Assembly: GCF_039851965.1 (NCBI RefSeq)
Contig: NZ_CP156674.1
Span: forward strand, 1,984,001 to 2,048,000
Length of the DNA: 64,000 nt
Reading direction: 5' to 3'
Source: Pseudalkalibacillus hwajinpoensis
GTDB lineage: Bacteria; Bacillota; Bacilli; Bacillales; Guptibacillaceae
The notes under the pieces are model-generated. The model did no database searches and had not been told where the DNA came from. It saw only the letters and a program-made list of their open reading frames with translations. This document shows positions 46,058 to 59,654 of the stretch, piece by piece. How positions within the stretch are numbered: the stretch's first letter is position 1; every line of letters starts with the position of its first letter. The translations under genes and the position numbers were made by a program.

Positions 46058-46133
46058 TGGTGGAGGATGACGGGCTCGAACCGCCGACCCTCTGCTTGTA
46101 AGGCAGATGCTCTCCCAGCTGAGCTAATCCTCC
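46058..46133 (-). tRNA. tRNA-Val(TAC)
   Basis: 76-nt cloverleaf with encoded CCA; loop CTTACAA gives TAC. Confidence 0.97.
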
Positions 46134-46152
46134 ACAGGGTTAAAAATAAAAT

Positions 46153-46227
46153 TGGTGACCCGTACGGGATTCGAACCCGTGATACCGCCGTGAAAGGGCG
46201 GTGTCTTAACCACTTGACCAACGGGCC
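46153..46227 (-). tRNA. tRNA-Glu(TTC)
   Basis: 75-nt cloverleaf with encoded CCA; loop CTTTCAC gives TTC. Confidence 0.97.
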
Positions 46228-46233
46228 ATGTTC

Positions 46234-46309
<76 letters not shown>

Positions 46310-46313
46310 ATAA

Positions 46314-46388
46314 TGGCTCCACAGGTAGGATTCGAACCTACGACCGATCGGTTAACAGCCGATTGCTCTACCACTGAGCTACTGTGGA
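46314..46388 (-). tRNA. tRNA-Asn(GTT)
   Basis: 75-nt cloverleaf with encoded GCCA end; loop CTGTTAA gives GTT. It follows the 5S gene by 10 nt. Confidence 0.97.
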
Positions 46389-46398
46389 ATATTGGTCA

Positions 46399-46515
<117 letters not shown>

Positions 46516-46692
46516 CTAATCAATGGTTTATCCACTAGAAAGTGTTTAACCAAGGACAAGATATATTTTACTATACTTCTTAATGAAGTTCAAGAAAAAT
46601 TTTCATTCCCTGAAAACTAGATAGCACGCACAATTTTCATCCAATATGTCCAGGTCCATGAGCCAAATGGCTCACTTCGCTTTTCGTTTTTA

Positions 46693-51438
<4,746 letters not shown>

Positions 51439-51560
51439 GAAAGCTTAATCTAGCTTTTAAAACAATGTTTGTTTCCGTAGAAACAATTACTTACATGGCG
51501 TTTCGTTCAGTTTTCAAAGATCGATTTGTTTCTTTCAACGTCGTTTTCAGCGACTTTATC

Positions 51561-51590
51561 AATATACCATATTAACTCAGTTACCGTCAA
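51561..51590 (-). promoter_or_regulatory. rRNA promoter P2
   Basis: TTGACG (51590-51585), 18 nt, TATATT (51566-51561). It lies about 120 bp before the 16S gene, a typical position for a Bacillus rrn P2. Confidence 0.8.
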
Positions 51591-51643
51591 TAACTTTTTG
51601 AAATCTTTTTTTGCGTCAGCGTTTCGTATCGGCGACCTATATT

Positions 51644-51672
51644 AATATACAGGTTGTCTTCTTGTTTGGCAA
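51644..51672 (-). promoter_or_regulatory. rRNA promoter P1
   Basis: TTGCCA (51672-51667), 17 nt, TATATT (51649-51644). It lies 54 bp upstream of P2, giving tandem rrn promoters. Confidence 0.8.
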
Positions 51673-51684
51673 GAACTTTTTTAA

Positions 51685-51909
51685 TTAATTTGTACTTTTT
51701 TTCAAAATGCGAGTATACTTCGAAACCTCAGCCTTTGTTGCTGTTCTTTTGTAGATTCCTAAAAGAAGCTGATACCTTTCTTCCATTGCCCGCTTAATGA
51801 GTCCGTCAATCCGACTGTTATCAAGATCAAGAAGTAATTCTTCCATTTCACGTTTGAGTAAATACTCCATCTCCTTCATTTCTTTAAAGTTAACAAGGTA
51901 TCCAAACAT
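51685..51909 (-). CDS. Small helical hypothetical protein, 74 aa
   Basis: The product is almost entirely charged amphipathic helix (KEMEYLLKREMEELLLDLDN and RAMEERYQLLLGIYKRTATKAEVSKY), with no cysteine or membrane segment. I do not recognise the family. SD GGAAGGAGGA with ATG at a 6-nt spacing is strong. Its stop lies 13 bp before the rrn P1 -35 box, and no terminator intervenes, so it may read into the rRNA operon. Divergent from pdaB. Confidence 0.75.
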   Translation of the reverse strand: MFGYLVNFKEMKEMEYLLKREMEELLLDLDNSRIDGLIKRAMEERYQLLLGIYKRTATKAEVSKYTRILKKSTN

Positions 51910-52028
51910 AGAACTTCCTCCTTCCTGAAACCATTATGACCTAACCGGTTTAACTTTATGTGTACAATCCATACTTTGTACATAGTTACGAAACTGTTCG
52001 CATAAGAATGGGACAAAGGGGGTGCGTA

Positions 52029-52787
52029 ATGAAGTTTTTTTGGATATGGAACGGAAAACGTATTAAGCAAAGCCTCATTGTTGTAGTAGCCGCTTTATTC
52101 ACAGCCATTATTTTATTTGTAGAAGGTAGAGAACTCACTGTATTTACATCCAATAATGTACCGTTAGCTATTGATCAGGTCAAAAGCAGCGAAAGACATC
52201 TTGCCTTAACTTTTGACATAAGCTGGGGAGAGACAAAGGCACTTCCCATTCTGAAAGAATTAAAACAAAACAAAGTGAAGGCTTCCTTTTTTCTATCAGG
52301 AGCGTGGGCAGAACGTCATCCAGAAATTGTCGAGCAAATCGTGAAGGACGGGCACGAAATCGGCAGCCTTGGCTACAAGTACGAGAACTACACTTCCATG
52401 GAAGATGAAGAAATAAGAACGGATATTATTCGTTCCCAGGAAGCCATTAATAAAGTAGCTGGAGATCAACCAGAGCTACTAAGACCGCCTAATGGTAACT
52501 TTGATAAAAGGGTACTCACTCTTGCTGATAAATTGCACTACACCATCATTCACTGGAGCCTCGACTCAGAAGACTGGAGAAACCCTGGTAAGGAGATCAT
52601 TGTAGAGAACATTACGAATGAGGCTGATCCTGGAGACATTATTCTCCTTCACGCATCTGATTCTGCAAAACAAACAACGGAGGCCCTTCCAGCCATCATT
52701 TCACAGCTTAAGAAGAAGGGTTATTCGTTTGTTACCGTTAGTGAACTGGTTTCGAATGCTGATATTAAAAGTGAGGAAATTAAATAA
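52029..52787 (+). CDS. pdaB: Polysaccharide deacetylase PdaB
   Basis: The 252-residue protein has an N-terminal membrane anchor (about 14-32) and a NodB domain with LALTFDISWGE (first motif), AERHPEIVEQIVKDGHEIGS, RPPNGNFDKR and WSLDSEDW. In B. subtilis PdaB (YbaN) is a sporulation enzyme acting on spore cortex peptidoglycan. A frame extends to 51960, but SD AAAGGGGGTG fits ATG at 52029. It has its own terminator and is convergent with kbaA. Confidence 0.93.
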   Translation: MKFFWIWNGKRIKQSLIVVVAALFTAIILFVEGRELTVFTSNNVPLAIDQVKSSERHLALTFDISWGETKALPILKELKQNKVKASFFLSGAWAERHPEIVEQIVKDGHEIGSLGYKYENYTSMEDEEIRTDIIRSQEAINKVAGDQPELLRPPNGNFDKRVLTLADKLHYTIIHWSLDSEDWRNPGKEIIVENITNEADPGDIILLHASDSAKQTTEALPAIISQLKKKGYSFVTVSELVSNADIKSEEIK

Positions 52788-52815
52788 GCAGCTCTTGTGC
52801 GCAGAGCTGCTTTTC
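52787..52815. terminator. Bidirectional terminator
   Basis: AAGCAGCTCT pairs with AGAGCTGCTT over a short loop, between convergent pdaB and kbaA. Confidence 0.88.
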
Positions 52816-52816
52816 A

Positions 52817-53419
52817 TTATGCGTCTTTCCCGATTAGTCGGTGTAGTGTTAACAATTGCCATACATTACTGACTAGAAGTGGAATAAAAATAAGCCAGAG
52901 CCATTTTGGATCATTGCTTTGTAGACCTGGAATCCATTCGAGAATCGTTACGACTACGATAAAGAAGAGGGCAGGAATAAAGGCCTGCTTATTTGTTTCT
53001 TTCTGTTTAATATAAGCCGCTCCGAGTCCAACTAAAAGAAGGAATACGGCAATAAGTACATAACCCACGACGCTCTCTCCTGCTTCGGCAAAAACTGCAT
53101 ATCGGAAATAAACTAAATCGAATAGCGCCACAGCAATGAGAATAATTTGCACGATGTTCCAGAGTCTTGCTGACTTGAAAATACCAAGGCCAAATCGATG
53201 AATGGTTAAGTATGCGAAAAATCCCATCTGACTAATCAAACTAAAGATGCTAGATACTCCTAGTAACCAGAGCATAACAATTAGGAACGAAACGAGCTCG
53301 CCGTTTTTAAGATCTGTCCAGTATTGTGGCCAGTCTAAAATAATTCCTGTAATCATGCCTGCTGTTGATCCAATCAGAAGGGTTGAAAAGAATAAATAAA
53401 CAAGATTTCTTGTTTTCAC
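52817..53419 (-). CDS. kbaA: KinB-signalling activator KbaA
   Basis: The roughly 200-residue membrane protein has six helices and matches KbaA in size and in features such as GFFAYLTIHRFGLGIFKS and FIPALFFIVVVTILEW-like segments. KbaA is needed for KinB kinase activity in sporulation. The frame opens with TTG at 53425. SD GGGGG favours GTG at 53419. It lies in the conserved gerD-kbaA-pdaB neighbourhood. Confidence 0.87.
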   Translation of the reverse strand: MKTRNLVYLFFSTLLIGSTAGMITGIILDWPQYWTDLKNGELVSFLIVMLWLLGVSSIFSLISQMGFFAYLTIHRFGLGIFKSARLWNIVQIILIAVALFDLVYFRYAVFAEAGESVVGYVLIAVFLLLVGLGAAYIKQKETNKQAFIPALFFIVVVTILEWIPGLQSNDPKWLWLIFIPLLVSNVWQLLTLHRLIGKDA

Positions 53420-53568
53420 AATCAAACCCCCGTGAACGTTAATGATGCTTCTATGTTGAATTGTACCAATGCCCCTTTTAAAATGCCACCTTTCCTTTAT
53501 TCTCCGGGTATAATTTCACAGATTCGCCTAATATTAAGGATAAGAATATGAGAAAGGAGCATGAGCAT

Positions 53569-54204
53569 ATGAGGCAACGATTCAATCTGGTTGCTCTTGG
53601 GTTAGCTATTCTTCTCATTGCCGGTTGTGCCTCAGGTTCTGCTGAGGGTTCTCAGGCAAATTATGAAGAAACGAAGAAAATGCTCGTAGATCTGTTAAAA
53701 ACAGATGAAGGTAAAAAAGCCATTCAAGAAATTATGTCAGACGAGAAACTTAAACAGCAGCTCGTTATGGAACAACCATTTGTGAAAGAAACAATACAGA
53801 AGGTCCTCACTACTGAAGAAGGTAAAAAGTATTGGCAGGAAATGTTGAAAGACCCCGCTTTCGTTGAAAACTTTGCTAAAAACATTCAAGGTGAGAATGA
53901 AAAGTTATTTAAAGCATTGATGGATGATCCCGAGTATCAAGAGAAAATGATGGACCTTATGCAGGATCCAGAAATGGAAAAGCAGTATCTACAGCTACTA
54001 GAAAGCAAACAATCCAGACAACAAATAAAAGACCTGATTTCAGAGACATTTGAAAGTCCTCTCTTTCAAGCAAAGATTCAAGAGATGTTAACGAAAATTA
54101 CCGCGGAGCAATTAAAAGCGTCAGGCGGAGGAAAAGAACAACAAAAAAGCGACCAGGAATCAGGGTCTGGAGGCGGAGGAAGCGGAAATTCAGGTGGTCA
54201 ATAA
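53569..54204 (+). CDS. gerD: Germination lipoprotein GerD
   Basis: A 211-residue lipoprotein: signal peptide with lipobox LIAGC, then a helical core with LLKTDEGKKAIQEIM, MEQPFVKETIQ and LMDDPEYQEKMMDLM, and a Gly/Ser-rich tail. GerD forms a trimeric scaffold that clusters germinant receptors in the spore inner membrane. The frame opens at 53548, but SD GAAAGGAG fits ATG at 53569. Convergent with salA, sharing a terminator. Confidence 0.95.
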   Translation: MRQRFNLVALGLAILLIAGCASGSAEGSQANYEETKKMLVDLLKTDEGKKAIQEIMSDEKLKQQLVMEQPFVKETIQKVLTTEEGKKYWQEMLKDPAFVENFAKNIQGENEKLFKALMDDPEYQEKMMDLMQDPEMEKQYLQLLESKQSRQQIKDLISETFESPLFQAKIQEMLTKITAEQLKASGGGKEQQKSDQESGSGGGGSGNSGGQ

Positions 54205-54207
54205 TTA

Positions 54208-54243
54208 AAAAAGGACGCGCTTATATTATGCACGTCCTTTTTG
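54208..54243. terminator. Bidirectional terminator
   Basis: AAAAAGGACG pairs with CGTCCTTTTT over a 16-nt A/T-rich loop, between gerD and salA. Confidence 0.85.
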
Positions 54244-54244
54244 T

Positions 54245-55276
54245 TTATTCCGTTTTTGATATAACTTCTTTCGCAATTTCTAAATATTGTTTCCCAATAG
54301 GATGATCTTCCTGGTAGACAGAAGGCGCAAACTCTTCGTCATTAAAATCAGGCTGCCCAAGAGGAAGTTTCCCAAGGATATCAGTAGATAGTTCCGAGGC
54401 TAATTTTTCCCCCCCGCCCTGTCCGAATACATATTCTTTCTCTCCAGTTATCTTGCTCTCAAAATAAGACATGTTCTCAACGACACCCAACACCTCATGC
54501 TTTGTTTTGAGTGCCATAGCTCCCGCTCGCGCTGCTACAAATGCAGCTGTTGCGTGAGGTGTTGTGACAATAATTTCTTTAGAAGCTGGAAGCATGGTAT
54601 GCACATCAAGCGCCACATCACCTGTCCCAGGTGGTAGATCTAATAGCAAGTAATCCAGTTCTCCCCAGTCCACTTCACTAAAGAAGTTGTTAAGCATTTT
54701 CCCAAGCATTGGTCCACGCCAGATTACCGGCGCATTGTCCTCAACAAAAAAGGCCATCGACATCACCTTAACGCCAAAACGCTCTACAGGGTAAATTTTT
54801 TCCTGAACCACTTTTGGCCTGCTTTCAATTCCCATCATGTCCGGTACGCTGAATCCATAAATATCCGCGTCAATAATGCCGACCTGTTTCCCAAGGCGAG
54901 CAAGTGCAGTAGCCAGGTTGACCGTCACAGTTGATTTACCTACGCCACCCTTCCCACTAGCAACTGCAATAAATTGCGTTTTGCTTTCCGGTGAGAGTAA
55001 GGGAGGAAGATTAGGATTTGCAGAAGTCCCCTCAGGAAGTTCCTCATCAGCAAGCTGCTCAAATCGCAATCCAACTGATTCTGCTCCTGCTCCCTTAAGC
55101 GTATTAACAATTTCCTGTTGTACCTGCATCTGCTCAGCAGTTTCCGTTTGCGCGAGGGCTACTTTTACACTGACATAGCCTTCTTTGGTTTTAACATCAC
55201 GAATGGTAATATTTTTATGTAAAATAGGGTCTTGCACCTTTTGTAATAACTCAACGACTTGATCTTTCGTTAACAT
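54245..55276 (-). CDS. salA: Mrp/ApbC family ATPase SalA
   Basis: The 343-residue protein has an N-terminal MIP18-like domain (about 1-90) and a ParA/Mrp ATPase domain. The deviant Walker A is VASGKGGVGKST, followed by IIDADIYGFSVPDMMG and DLPPGTGD. Members bind or carry Fe-S clusters, and in B. subtilis SalA represses scoC. SD AGAAGGTGGTG fits ATG at 55276 rather than the frame start at 55327. Confidence 0.93.
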   Translation of the reverse strand: MLTKDQVVELLQKVQDPILHKNITIRDVKTKEGYVSVKVALAQTETAEQMQVQQEIVNTLKGAGAESVGLRFEQLADEELPEGTSANPNLPPLLSPESKTQFIAVASGKGGVGKSTVTVNLATALARLGKQVGIIDADIYGFSVPDMMGIESRPKVVQEKIYPVERFGVKVMSMAFFVEDNAPVIWRGPMLGKMLNNFFSEVDWGELDYLLLDLPPGTGDVALDVHTMLPASKEIIVTTPHATAAFVAARAGAMALKTKHEVLGVVENMSYFESKITGEKEYVFGQGGGEKLASELSTDILGKLPLGQPDFNDEEFAPSVYQEDHPIGKQYLEIAKEVISKTE

Positions 55277-55371
55277 CGAGGCACCACCTTCTCTGAATTC
55301 GATTACATGGCTAGTATAACATATCATTCAGAGAGTTTTGAATTTAGTGTTTGTAGGAGATCCATATTAAA

Positions 55372-57234
55372 ATCGAGTAGGAGGGGGTGACTAACCCCCG
55401 ACCTCTCACACCACCGTACGTACGGATCCGTATACGGCGGTTTCATGAAAATCTAACGTGCTTCTAACGATTTTAATCCTAACTGACGCCAATACTTGTC
55501 ATTGAAGGTACGATGGAGGATCGGGCTACTGGCAATTCGCCAGTAGCCTTTTCTTGTGTTGCTCCATTCAAAAGCTTTCGCTTTTGTAACACCTAATGAA
55601 AGGAGTTCTTTCCTTCTTGTTTTAGGTGTTTTCCATTCCTTCCACCGGATCATTCGTAATCTCCTTCTCAACCATGCCATTAATTCTCTAAAAGTTGATG
55701 TCGTTTCAGCGAGCTGGAAATAGTTTCGCCACCCTACAATGAATTTGTTTAATTTCTTGATTCGATCGGACATCGCTAAACTCCACTTTCGTGATGTTAA
55801 GCGTCGAAGTTCCTGTTTTGCTCGTTGGATTGATTGTTTCGCGACCCTGATTTTCGAGTCTCGGTGGAGCGTGAAACTAAACCCAAGGAACGTTCGTTTC
55901 CACGGGCGGTCAATCGCACTCTTTTCCTTATTAACTTTTAGTTTTAATTTCTTCTTGATAAACTGGCTGATATTTCGAAGGATTCGTTCGGCTGCTCTTC
56001 TTGAGCCTACGTAAATCTGACAATCGTCGGCGTATCGAACGAAACGAATACCTCTTGACTCCAATTCCTTATCCAGTTCATTTAACACGATATTTGATAG
56101 AAGTGGACTTAAAGGACTTCCTTGCGGTGTCCCTGCTTGGTTCGTCTGTGTTAGGCCGTTCTCCATAACCCCAGCTTGTAGGTATCTCCGAATGATTCGA
56201 AGGATGCGACCGTCCTTAACCCGACAACTCAATGTGCGCATTAGTCGGTCGTGGTGAACGCGATCAAAGAATTTCTCCAGATCGATATCCACCACCCACC
56301 GGTATCCGTCATTGACATATTCTTGGGCTTTTCGGACCGCATCGTGTGCTCGTTTTCCTGGTCGGAACCCGTAGCTTGAGTTGGAAAACGACGGATCGTA
56401 GATCCGTTGAAGATAAAGGTTGATAGCTTGTTGGATGAAGCGATCCATGGCGGTTGGAATGCCTAGCTTTCGTTTGCCTCCGTTCGGTTTCGGGATTTCG
56501 ACACGACGGACGGGTGACGGTTGATAGGTTCCATCCAGAAGTTGGGCTTCAATCTCATTCCAGGACTCCGAGATCTGGGATTTCAGTTCAGACGTGGGAA
56601 TGTGATCAACGCCGTGACTCCCTTTGTTTCGGACCACTCGTCGATAGGCTTCGTTTAAATTGTTCCGATGAAGTATCTTTTCCAACATGCTTTCTTCCTC
56701 CACGTGACAGGTTTCTTTCCTTGTGTGGCACCAATTCTCCACGCTCCATATGCCCTCAGAGACTTCACTCCTACCTCATATGTTGAGCTGAAATGTTCTG
56801 TGTCATCGAACGATGCGTACTTCGGTAGAACCTGTTCTCTATTCATGATTCGGTCCTTCCCGTACCATCTCGAGTTTGGAACGGTACTATGACCTCGGCT
56901 GACTTCTGATGGTTCAGTGACTTCTCTTGAAGACAGTTACCATAGGTGTATGGCGTGACCGTCAGACCTCCCCGGGTAAGTGCACAAACTTCCTCTCCAT
57001 TTACCCGCCTCATTTACTGCCATTTCCTTTGGTCATTTGGACTTCGATGTGTGTTGCCATCTCGTCCAAAAATGACAGCCTTGTATGAGATTCGTGTTCC
57101 TCGGGTCGGAGATTTGCCTCTGGCTTCCTTCAGATTCCGAGTCGCCTCGGACACCCTTGCCTTTGGCTAACGGCTACAATGACCTTTGCCGTTCGGGACT
57201 TGAACCCTATAGCGTATGCACATGCCGGGCACAC
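55372..57234 (-). mobile_element. Group II intron, class IIC
   Basis: Minus reads GTGTGCCCGGCATGTGCATA at the 5' end (57234), the IIC consensus, then domain I with GGGTTCAAGTCCCGAACGGC. Domain V (GCCGTATAC...GTACGTACGGT) follows near 55400-55440, and domain VI ends CTACTCGAT at 55372. Domain IV carries a reverse transcriptase. The 5' exon is the cwlD terminator (AACCGG stem, TTCTTGTT), the usual IIC target; joining the exons gives TTCTTGTT/TTTAATATGG, restoring the T tract. All parts appear intact. Confidence 0.93.
55453..56688 (-). CDS. ltrA: Group II intron reverse transcriptase/maturase (LtrA type)
   Basis: A 411-residue intron-encoded protein. RT domains include GVDHIPTSEL, IPKPNGGKRKLGIPTAMDRFIQ, FSNSSYGFRPGKRAHDA, WVVDIDLEKFFDRVHHDRLM and the active site YADD. 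A maturase domain X follows (about 290-400). No HNH endonuclease is present, as usual for class C. A longer frame runs to 56742, but SD GGAGG fits ATG at 56688 with the common N-terminus MLEKIL. It should splice and mobilise the surrounding intron. Confidence 0.95.
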   Translation of the reverse strand: MLEKILHRNNLNEAYRRVVRNKGSHGVDHIPTSELKSQISESWNEIEAQLLDGTYQPSPVRRVEIPKPNGGKRKLGIPTAMDRFIQQAINLYLQRIYDPSFSNSSYGFRPGKRAHDAVRKAQEYVNDGYRWVVDIDLEKFFDRVHHDRLMRTLSCRVKDGRILRIIRRYLQAGVMENGLTQTNQAGTPQGSPLSPLLSNIVLNELDKELESRGIRFVRYADDCQIYVGSRRAAERILRNISQFIKKKLKLKVNKEKSAIDRPWKRTFLGFSFTLHRDSKIRVAKQSIQRAKQELRRLTSRKWSLAMSDRIKKLNKFIVGWRNYFQLAETTSTFRELMAWLRRRLRMIRWKEWKTPKTRRKELLSLGVTKAKAFEWSNTRKGYWRIASSPILHRTFNDKYWRQLGLKSLEAR

Positions 57235-57266
57235 AACAAGAACCGGAGCCTACTCTTCAGGCACCG
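57235..57266 (-). terminator. cwlD terminator, split by the intron
   Basis: AACCGG.GCC pairs with GGC.CCGGTT on the minus strand, then TTCTTGTT, where the intron begins at 57234. The T tract continues in the other exon. Confidence 0.85.
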
Positions 57267-57963
57267 GTTCATTAGTTGAATATCGAATTATCCCCTGGTA
57301 GATCGACGCTGCTACTTTGTTTTGATAAGTATCCGTCTTTAATAACTCTCGCTCTGTTGGATTAGAAAGAAAACCAACCTCAACAAGAGCACCAGGGATA
57401 TGCGCTTCCTTTAGCAGGTAAACACTATCCATATTTTTCGCCAGTCGGTTTGTATTTTCAAGGTTTCTCTTAATTTCTGATTGAATAAAACGGGACAATG
57501 CCTCACTCTCTTCATTGGTAGGATTGTAAAAGGTTTGAGCACCACTCCACCGTGATGATGGTATAGCATTTAAATGAATACTAACAAACATGTCATTATT
57601 TGAATCATTAATGAGACCTACGCGATTCCGTAAATCTTCAGCTTTTCGATTACTAAGACCTTTTGTATCTTCAGATGCTAAATCGTTATCTGCCTCTCGT
57701 GTCATAATGACGAGTGCTCCCGCTTCCTGGAGATAATCCCGCAGCTTTATTGATATTGTCAGAGCAATATCTTTCTCAATTACATTACCACCGACTGCTC
57801 CTCCGTCAGGACCGCCATGCCCCGGGTCAATTACAATGATTTGCCCGGATAGAGGAAGGTGCCAGGCATCCCAGGAATCATCAATGGCAAATTTGTAGTT
57901 AATAACTAAAAGCAAAACTATAATACCAGCGGCAACTCCCATGCGTTTCCACCATTTTTTCAT
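57250..57963 (-). CDS. cwlD: Spore cortex amidase CwlD
   Basis: The 237-residue amidase_3 protein has an N-terminal membrane signal (about 8-24), IVIDPGHGGPDGGAVG (zinc His), EKDIAL, FVSIHLNA and LVEVGFLSN. It cuts the N-acetylmuramoyl-L-alanine bond during muramic-delta-lactam formation in the cortex. Length is normal (about 237). Its terminator is interrupted after the hairpin by the group IIC intron. Confidence 0.95.
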   Translation of the reverse strand: MKKWWKRMGVAAGIIVLLLVINYKFAIDDSWDAWHLPLSGQIIVIDPGHGGPDGGAVGGNVIEKDIALTISIKLRDYLQEAGALVIMTREADNDLASEDTKGLSNRKAEDLRNRVGLINDSNNDMFVSIHLNAIPSSRWSGAQTFYNPTNEESEALSRFIQSEIKRNLENTNRLAKNMDSVYLLKEAHIPGALVEVGFLSNPTERELLKTDTYQNKVAASIYQGIIRYSTNEPVPEE

Positions 57964-58044
57964 TCTGTTTTAACCCCGCCCTCGATTCTGTCCTACTTTA
58001 TCTATATGGGACAAGAGACGGAAATAGTCGTGGAACCTTGCGCA

Positions 58045-58482
58045 TTATTGGAGTCGGAGACGACGCCTCATAACCCCTTTTTCACATCCTTCTTTCCACC
58101 AGTTAGAAACAAAGACATCACAGGCAATTTGAAGAGATTCTTCATATCCTTCTGAAGTTTTCCAGAAGAGCCAGTAATCAAACAAGGCTTCGATTAAAGC
58201 TTTCTCTAATGCAAAACAGCGTTTATGCACCATCGCCATCGATTCTCCGTGATAGGAAAATTTACTATACTCCGCTCCGAGTAAATAAGCCTCGATCGCA
58301 ATATCCATACACACATTTTCAACATCCCCTTTATATAAAATCGCATCAGAAAAAAAAGGGGAAAACATATCTCTGATATTATCGGATAAATCCTTCAATG
58401 AAATTTCAATCAGTATTTTCCGTTCGAATTCAAGGCGCTTATGACGCTGGCGTTCTTTAAATACAGTAATCACGTTGTTCAT
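58045..58482 (-). CDS. ybaK: YbaK family protein (DUF2521)
   Basis: A 145-residue soluble helical protein of unknown function, next to cwlD as in B. subtilis. Recognised by MNNVITVF(K), ERKILIEISLKDL, DIAIEAYLLGAEYSKF and CFALEKALIEALFDYWLFW-type segments. The frame opens at 58491, but the SD AAGGAGG overlaps that ATG; 58482 (9-nt spacing) is preferred. It belongs to the cwlD group and is probably sporulation-linked. Confidence 0.85.
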   Translation of the reverse strand: MNNVITVFKERQRHKRLEFERKILIEISLKDLSDNIRDMFSPFFSDAILYKGDVENVCMDIAIEAYLLGAEYSKFSYHGESMAMVHKRCFALEKALIEALFDYWLFWKTSEGYEESLQIACDVFVSNWWKEGCEKGVMRRRLRLQ

Positions 58483-58591
58483 TTCACCCATCCTCCTTAC
58501 TCAATATGCTTTAGTTTCCATCCAGCACCCAAGAGTATACGGAGATCGAACTGGTAATTCATTCAGGTATTTAAATGAATCTTTTTAAACA

Positions 58592-58627
58592 CAAAAAATC
58601 CCCGGCTTCGGAAAGCCAGGGATTTCG
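58592..58627 (-). terminator. Terminator of the rplM-rpsI operon
   Basis: AAATCCC.GGCTT pairs with AAGCC.GGGATTT, and T6 follows on the minus strand, 9 bp after rpsI. Confidence 0.9.
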
Positions 58628-58635
58628 TATAAAAA

Positions 58636-59028
58636 TTAACGCTTTGAGAACTGAGGTGCACGACGTGCTGCTTTAAGACCGTATTTTTTACGCTCTTTCA
58701 TACGAGCATCTCGAGTTAGGAAGCCAGCGCGCTTAAGAGAAGCACGTGATTCCGGATCAGCTTGAAGAAGTGCACGAGCGATTCCGTGACGGATCGCGCC
58801 CGCTTGTCCAGTAAATCCACCACCGCTAACATTTACGAAGATATCATAAGTGCCTTCAGTACCAGTTTCTACTAGTGGTTGCTTAGAGATAAGCTTTAGT
58901 GTTTCAAGATCGAAATAGTCATCGATCTCACGATTGTTAATAACCATACGTCCGTTACCAGGAAGTAAACGTACGCGTGCTACAGAGTGCTTACGTCGGC
59001 CAGTGCCGTTGTATTGTACTTGTGCCAT
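58636..59028 (-). CDS. rpsI: Ribosomal protein S9
   Basis: The 130-residue protein matches S9, with [35 protein letters not shown] and the basic end [10 protein letters not shown], which reaches the P-site tRNA. SD AAAAGGAGGG. It follows rplM by 18 bp in the standard operon. Confidence 0.98.
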   Translation of the reverse strand: MAQVQYNGTGRRKHSVARVRLLPGNGRMVINNREIDDYFDLETLKLISKQPLVETGTEGTYDIFVNVSGGGFTGQAGAIRHGIARALLQADPESRASLKRAGFLTRDARMKERKKYGLKAARRAPQFSKR

Positions 59029-59046
59029 GTTAAGTCCCTCCTTTTA

Positions 59047-59484
59047 TTATCCTCTTAGTTCGTATTTTTCAGGCTGTTGTGCCTGGTGATTGTGCTCGCT
59101 ACCAGCGAATACATGAAGCTTTTTAATCATTTGGCGACCAAGGCTGTTCTTTGGAAGCATACCTTTGATTGCAAGTTCAAGCATTTGCTCAGAACGGTTA
59201 GTACGCATTTCAAGAGCAGTTCTTGATTTCAAACCACCTGGGTGTCCACTATGACGGTAGTACATCTTGTCATTAAGCTTGTTACCAGTTAGTTCGATTT
59301 TCTCAGCGTTAAGGATGATCACATGATCACCAGTGTCAACGTGAGGTGTGAAAGTTACTTTATTTTTACCGCGTAGGATCGCTGCTACTTCACTTGCTAG
59401 ACGGCCAAGTGTTTGACCTTCAGCATCAACGATGTACCATTTGCGCTCGACTTCGTGGCCTTTAGCCATAAATGTTGTACGCAT
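59047..59484 (-). CDS. rplM: Ribosomal protein L13
   Basis: The 145-residue L13 has [20 protein letters not shown], the conserved YRHSGHPGG and [11 protein letters not shown]. The frame opens at 59505, but SD AGGAGGG fits ATG at 59484 and the usual MRTTFMAKG start. First gene of rplM-rpsI, with its own leader. Confidence 0.98.
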   Translation of the reverse strand: MRTTFMAKGHEVERKWYIVDAEGQTLGRLASEVAAILRGKNKVTFTPHVDTGDHVIILNAEKIELTGNKLNDKMYYRHSGHPGGLKSRTALEMRTNRSEQMLELAIKGMLPKNSLGRQMIKKLHVFAGSEHNHQAQQPEKYELRG

Positions 59485-59489
59485 GAGTT

Positions 59490-59560
59490 TCCCTCCTAAA
59501 ATCAATCCAATTTATTTTAAAACTAGCACAGAAAATTCATTGTCAGTTGTCAGTCAGATT
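59490..59560 (-). promoter_or_regulatory. Possible L13 leader
   Basis: The untranslated region before rplM has AACTGACA and TGTGCTAGTT, able to pair, and a second small stem. Firmicute rplM leaders are known to fold; this one was not modelled. Confidence 0.35.
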
Positions 59561-59602
59561 TCTAAATCCGGGGCAAGTGGATGTAGAAATACCAAAGAAT
59601 AG

Positions 59603-59629
59603 CTTATAATATCTGGACGCAAATGTCAA
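59603..59629 (-). promoter_or_regulatory. Candidate rplM promoter
   Basis: A perfect TTGACA (59629-59624) and TATAAG (59608-59603) with a 15-nt gap, shorter than the usual 17. Confidence 0.5.
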
Positions 59630-59654
59630 GCATCTGATAACTTTCTATTTCTTT

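Noticed and set aside
56454..57279. Plus-strand frames over the group II intron
   Set aside because: They are antisense to the intron RNA domains and the reverse transcriptase.
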